Positions 59,501-64,000 of a stretch of 64,000 bases of DNA are shown piece after piece. Each line of letters starts with the position of its first letter. Position 1 is the stretch's first letter. The notes below the pieces were generated by a model, which saw only the letters and a list, made by a program, of their open reading frames with translations, was not told where the DNA came from and did not search any database. Made by a program: the position numbers and the translations under genes. Location of the stretch: NCBI GenBank assembly GCA_964035545.1, contig OZ037767.1:24137128-24201127 (forward strand). The letters are read 5' to 3'. The DNA is from Bugula neritina (lineage: Eukaryota; Bryozoa; Gymnolaemata; Cheilostomatida; Bugulidae).

Positions 59501-62500
59501 TGCATAATTCTACTCTAATAAGGCAAACATACCTTCATAAAAGTCTTAATTTTCTGAGGTTTTCTGTTCCCAGTGACAGCATTAACCTCTCCAGGCATAA
59601 TCACATGTTCAACATAGAGCTTTTTAAGTTCAAGGCCAAACCACTCCAATCTACAAACATCACACCCTCATTTCTGTTAGAGAAAACGTCATAAGCCTGC
59701 TCCAATTAACTTTTGTAAGTTGCGAAGTAAGTTTGTCAATTTTTCTGTTTGCTTAAGGCAAACAATTGCAGCATGTGAAGTTGTCTACTTTTCAATAAAA
59801 CTAGCACGTAACTAAACTGAATATTTTTAAGCATAAACTTTTTTCCAATAAAGAGCCACTTTGATCAAATGTGGGCTAAACCCTAGTGTATCAATACTGT
59901 ATAGACTTTTGAGCTAATATTTAAAAAGCAAAACAACACTTGTAACAGCTATAGTGCAGCTATATAAACAATAAATAATATCTGAACAGCTCTAAATTGT
60001 GGAGCAAAAATTACTAAAAATGGCACTTGCTGCTAAAATAGATGTAACTACTGTTGCTAACTCTAACTTACCCGACACTAGTTAAACAGTTAACTCACCT
60101 GCATTGATGGATGACAGTGTCATTTTCTGGATGGGATGTGATTAGCACTTTTTCAAGCACCTGCTTGCACTGGTCAACCTGGTAAATCCAGTTCTGTGTG
60201 TCTTTCAGCAGGACAACAAGAGGCACAGAAAACAGCATATTGATTACAACTTCTGCAGCCACAACATCAAACCTCTAAAACATCCACGCTGCCATTTTAA
60301 TCATAATGCATAATGTGAAATAAAAGAGACAGTCAAACATTGAGATTTGGTTAAACATTTAAACGTATTTTAAAGTATATAGTTATTTTGGTTATATAAC
60401 TATTTTGACCAAACAGGGCACAACAGTTTACGCAACAACACAATTAGCTCTAAACATCAAATATACATAAATATTTTAAATAATAATTTGGGTAACACTT
60501 TGGGGAATAACTCAAAGTTTCTTGCATTATAAAAAAGCTGGTGCATTACTCATTGTTAAAATAGTTATACAGATAAACAACATGAAATTTAACACAAGAT
60601 ATATGTTTCTTTATTTTATCACTGCATGAGTAAGTAGAAACTGCTTGAAAACTCACAGGCATTTGTTTCTTGAGCTGTGAAAAAGTAGACTCTACATTCC
60701 TGACCAAGGATAACATTTTGCCAGTACTGTGTACACCAACATCACTGACGGCTGCTTCATTTTCTTCAGAAGATGTCTTGCCATCTCGCTCCAATGTACA
60801 GATCCTGTCTTTGACTGCTTGAGATACGGAGTCTTTTGTGGTGCACGGTTCAACCCTGAAGACTGCCAGCAAATTAGATATCTGCTCCTTTAACTCATCG
60901 GCTATGAGATGAATGTGTGCAATGGTCAAATCTTCGTCATGCTTCAACTCAATATACTTGCTAAATGCTTTCTGTATAATCTAAAATATGACAATATCTT
61001 TAATACAAGATATCCTATCCAAGGTATACCATCAACTGGTTACGGCATCAGCACTTGAAATCTCCTAAAATGCTATTAAATAGATATTATTTTGAGATTC
61101 TATTCATTATAATTTATACCAGAACACTGTTTGGAGTACAAATATCGTTTACCAATTTGAAAGTAAAAACTACTTGCTATTTCAAAAATGTGTCATTTAG
61201 CTTACGTGTAATTTCTCCAGCTCTAGTAAGTGTATTATTTTTTAAACATGTTTTTGTTTTAAAATTAGCGTGGTTCATGCACATGTCAAACTGGCAGACA
61301 TAATCTCAATTTATGAACAATTAAGCACCATCAAAACTTTATTACAGATTTATCCTTAGAAAATAGTTTTTTTTACATTTTTAAAAACAGGTTTGTTATC
61401 TAGCAAAAACAATAAACAGAACTTCGTTTTCAAAAGCATTAGACGTACAGGATAGAGGTGAATTTATCAGATTAGCCTGAATATTAGCAACTTAATCAAA
61501 ACTTTGTTTAGAAGCACAAAACTGATAGCGTATGACAAACCCAATGCTCTGTCTCGTCTGAACAATGATAGCTCATGTACACAAAATCATGCAGGTAGGC
61601 GTTCATCATTCTGGAGTAGAGCTCAGTGTTGGTAAACTGCTCAACAATTCTGCCCATCAAAGATTTGTTGAAAGGATCAATCAGCCAACTTCCGGTCAAA
61701 TCTGTAGTGCATATGACAATTCATAAACACTTCATCATAATTAATCAATTAATTATGTACAAAAAACAAAAATAGTCATTCTAAATTTCAATTGCCTATT
61801 TTTCCTTTATTTCAAGTTGTAACTTATTTGATTTGAACGAACTTTAATTAGAAAGTTATACAAACTAGTAAAATATGCAGTGTGCTTAGTTTAAAAAAAC
61901 AGTTAATCTTATCTCAGTGACACACATACACAACCACAGAAGTTATTTAATATCCATTGCTTCCAGTTAAAACTATTCTTAATTTTAATTATATTTGATT
62001 AACTTCAATTAAATATTTAATACTTGATGAGCAAATGGCTACTAGATATATAAAGCACACTTCCACTGTTGAAGAGCGTTATTAATTGTTAAAAGGACGG
62101 CATGTGATGCATATACTATGTAATTTGGTTTCATGCAGTCATATTCACATAAAATAGTTGCTTTTTAAATAAAGATCGGATTTTCGAGCTCAAACACGAA
62201 ACAAATTACACAAATCAAATTGTTGCTGTTTATTTAACTAAAAAAACCATTCCAGTCAGAAATTGTCCAGCCGATAACATCTCATACAAATTCTTAGCAA
62301 TAAGCAGTGAAATATGTGAGCAAAATCTATTATAATATTGCATATTGTATGCTGCTAATGCATAATATATACTATAGATGCAGCATACACTATATATGCA
62401 TCACCAATGGTTGCTAGAAATCAGATTGTGCTGCTATCCAAAATAGTAAAAACAATTACCAAATATGCTTTTACAGGCAAAAGACAAAATCTACATACTG

Positions 62501-64000
62501 TACCTGTGAGAACTCCTGAAGGCTTGAAAACAGTCACCATCTTGTCGATAACTTCTTTCACAATCCAGGAAAATGGAAATTTGTTTGTGAAATTAGCATT
62601 TCCTTTACCAGCTGAGCGCAATAAAAATGATGTTGGAAGTCGCTGAAATTGAAAATATGACAACGCTGTGTAATAGCTGATTATAATCTAGCACTATTTG
62701 TTAGTTTAAGAAAGGCCTACTGCTTAACAAATTGTTTAACTTTGTAGTGATTTTGGGTCTACATTAATTTGGATTCTCTACGCTAAATATTGCGTTAGCT
62801 GTGCTAACTTAGGAAGTTATAGACGCATCTTGAAAATTAACTTTTTGAATGAAAATCATGATGCCATCAGCACATCTTTAGCTCAGTGGCTAGTCAATAA
62901 CAACACTCAATCATAATTAAAATATAAATATTTGGTGTTTTTATAACAAAACTCAAAGCATTCGTTTCTTATTCAGTTTATGGGAATGACCAAGTACTTC
63001 ATGACTGCCGGCTTTCTGAAAATTTCACATGACTAGCCATCTTGGTGAACTAAAGTTTCAGTTTCTTCAACATGTAAGGTTAATTCATTAAAATAAATTA
63101 GGTTGCACATATCAAAGGCAATATTGTGCACGCACACTGTTTATTAATTGTTATTAAATTATCTTTTAAAACCTGCATGATTTTTACACTATTCTTGGCT
63201 CACCAATCTTACTGATGAAATAAAACATACTTTTAAAAGCAGATAAAAATTGAGGTTAATAATAATGATAATTTAACTCACAGAGGATCCAGTTTTTCCT
63301 GAACTGGTCTGTGTTATTTGATCAAAATTCAAGCCAAATTCACCACAATGCGAAAATATCTGCAGCCACAAAGATTTAATTCCCTCATCATCTTGATTGA
63401 GAATTTTCAGATTTTTTTGTCTGTCGATGAACACAATAACAGCTGCTAATGCAGGTCTAAAAGACCTTTCCAAGGAGTCTTCTAAAGCATGCCTGTATAA
63501 TTATACAACACCATATTAATATTAAGCTAATAATAAGCAAATTTATATATACATTTAGCTTCTATATTTTGTTTACTTAAGGAGACAAAAAATACCTAAC
63601 AACAGTTTAAAGCAGCCAAACTTTTACAGAAAATAAATCAATTTACAAGTTTGTGCACACCTTGTATAATTCTGTCTTTGCTATTTGAAACTGTGTTACT
63701 AAAAATCTTTGGCAAATAATTTGGAAAGATGAAATCTTTTGTCAACCATTCATTACTATTTAAGATTTACTATCAGAATATTTTACTAGTTAATTGCTTG
63801 TTTTGAAGTACTTAGAACATGCTCAAAAGTATTTTTTAAGATATAAAAGTTTTCAGAGCACCAGCAACTAACCTTTACCAATTTTATAGAATTCTATTGT
63901 TATTAAAGATAGAATTGTCTCATGTGAGTATCATTATCGTAATAGGCATATCAATTGGCTATTGGAATATAAATCACCTGAGTGTCTCAGACTTCTTCAT
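47569..64000 (-). CDS. RNF213: RNF213/mysterin-type giant E3 ubiquitin ligase, C-terminal 1,627 residues (27 exons, 5' end off-window)
   Basis: Exons (-): 64000-63978, 63492-63282, 62642-62504, 61701-61541, 60980-60657, 60274-60099, 59650-59533, 59111-59014, 58770-58600, 58291-57946, 57754-57498, 56664-56322, 56205-56068, 55929-55750, 55435-55333, 54957-54923, 54498-54395, 53750-53600, 53005-52843, 51766-51660, 51370-51173, 50965-50707, 50340-50187, 49650-49371, 48876-48601, 48286-48099, 47749-47569. All phases join. A C3HC4 RING lies at visible residues 423-456 (CPVC, LPCGH, CDIC, CPQC). An RZ finger starts at 931 (CPNGH, catalytic-type C942, IGG, H962). RING-to-RZ spacing (~508) and RING-to-end length (~1,170) match human RNF213. 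In vertebrates this AAA+/E3 protein ubiquitinates proteins and bacterial LPS and coats lipid droplets; the AAA+ part lies beyond the window. One acceptor is ambiguous (51766 or 51784). Confidence 0.93.
52259..52680. mobile_element. Foldback MITE inside an RNF213 intron
   Basis: Almost the whole 422-bp element is an inverted repeat. The left arm (about 52259-52460) pairs with the right arm (about 52480-52680) around a short centre. The ends are GGGTCATTT(T/A)ACTTAATT on both strands. TAAT flanks both sides (52255-52258 and 52681-52684), a likely target duplication. Arms are roughly 90% alike by eye. It has no coding capacity. Confidence 0.85.
53976..54345. repeat. 15-bp minisatellite (ACTAGTAATATATAC)n grading into (ATAC)n
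   Basis: About 20 units of 15 bases, each with ACTAG(T/C)AATA. Because 15 is a multiple of 3, several frames on both strands stay open and read as five-residue Ile/Val/Tyr/Ser/Thr repeats. It lies in the RNF213 intron between 54395 and 53750, so I regard these frames as non-coding. Confidence 0.92.

Overview
The window is AT-rich nuclear DNA of an invertebrate animal. Genes are split by GT-AG introns and lie among many short DNA-transposon remnants and simple repeats. Gene content (two AQP4-like aquaporins, a PAN/C-type lectin, an amidated FRFamide-type prohormone and an RNF213 ubiquitin ligase) fits a metazoan, and I lean towards a lophotrochozoan such as a mollusc, bryozoan or annelid. The sequence alone does not fix the phylum. 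No bacterial operon, CRISPR array, rRNA or convincing tRNA gene is present.

Layout. (1) About 0.9-15 kb: a tail-to-tail pair of water channels. The + strand gene (3109-7306) and the - strand gene (12846-9404) share intron phases, a 176-nt middle exon and a 119-nt last exon, so they are duplicates. The - strand copy has lost one intron and carries NTA in place of the second NPA motif. (2) 15-29 kb: no gene found. This stretch holds a 13-bp minisatellite, an inverted-repeat element (16342-17109), a GATCGATC-rich element (21128-21868), and three tandem copies of a ~378-bp unit. A hAT-like element with a GC-rich end and a PIF/Harbinger-like MITE are inserted into those copies. (3) 31877-29465 (-): a small secreted protein with a signal peptide, a PAN/apple domain and a C-type lectin domain. 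(4) 34.66-37.77 kb (+): a two-coding-exon prohormone whose C-terminus predicts a single amidated GIFRF peptide. (5) 38.2-40.6 kb: a ~0.7-kb direct duplication. (6) 45533-40726 (-): a 180-residue membrane-anchored coiled-coil protein built from 13 very small exons. (7) 45741-46461 (+): the last two exons of an unrecognised gene. (8) 47569-64000 (-): the C-terminal 1,627 residues, in 27 exons, of an RNF213/mysterin-type giant E3 ligase, including RING and RZ fingers. The gene continues past the right edge.

Most genes were assembled by following the reading frame across splice sites by eye. Exon joins were accepted only where phase, splice signals and family similarity agreed. Strongest models: both aquaporins, the lectin and RNF213. 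The prohormone and the many-exon coiled-coil gene are well supported internally but have no homologue that I recognise.
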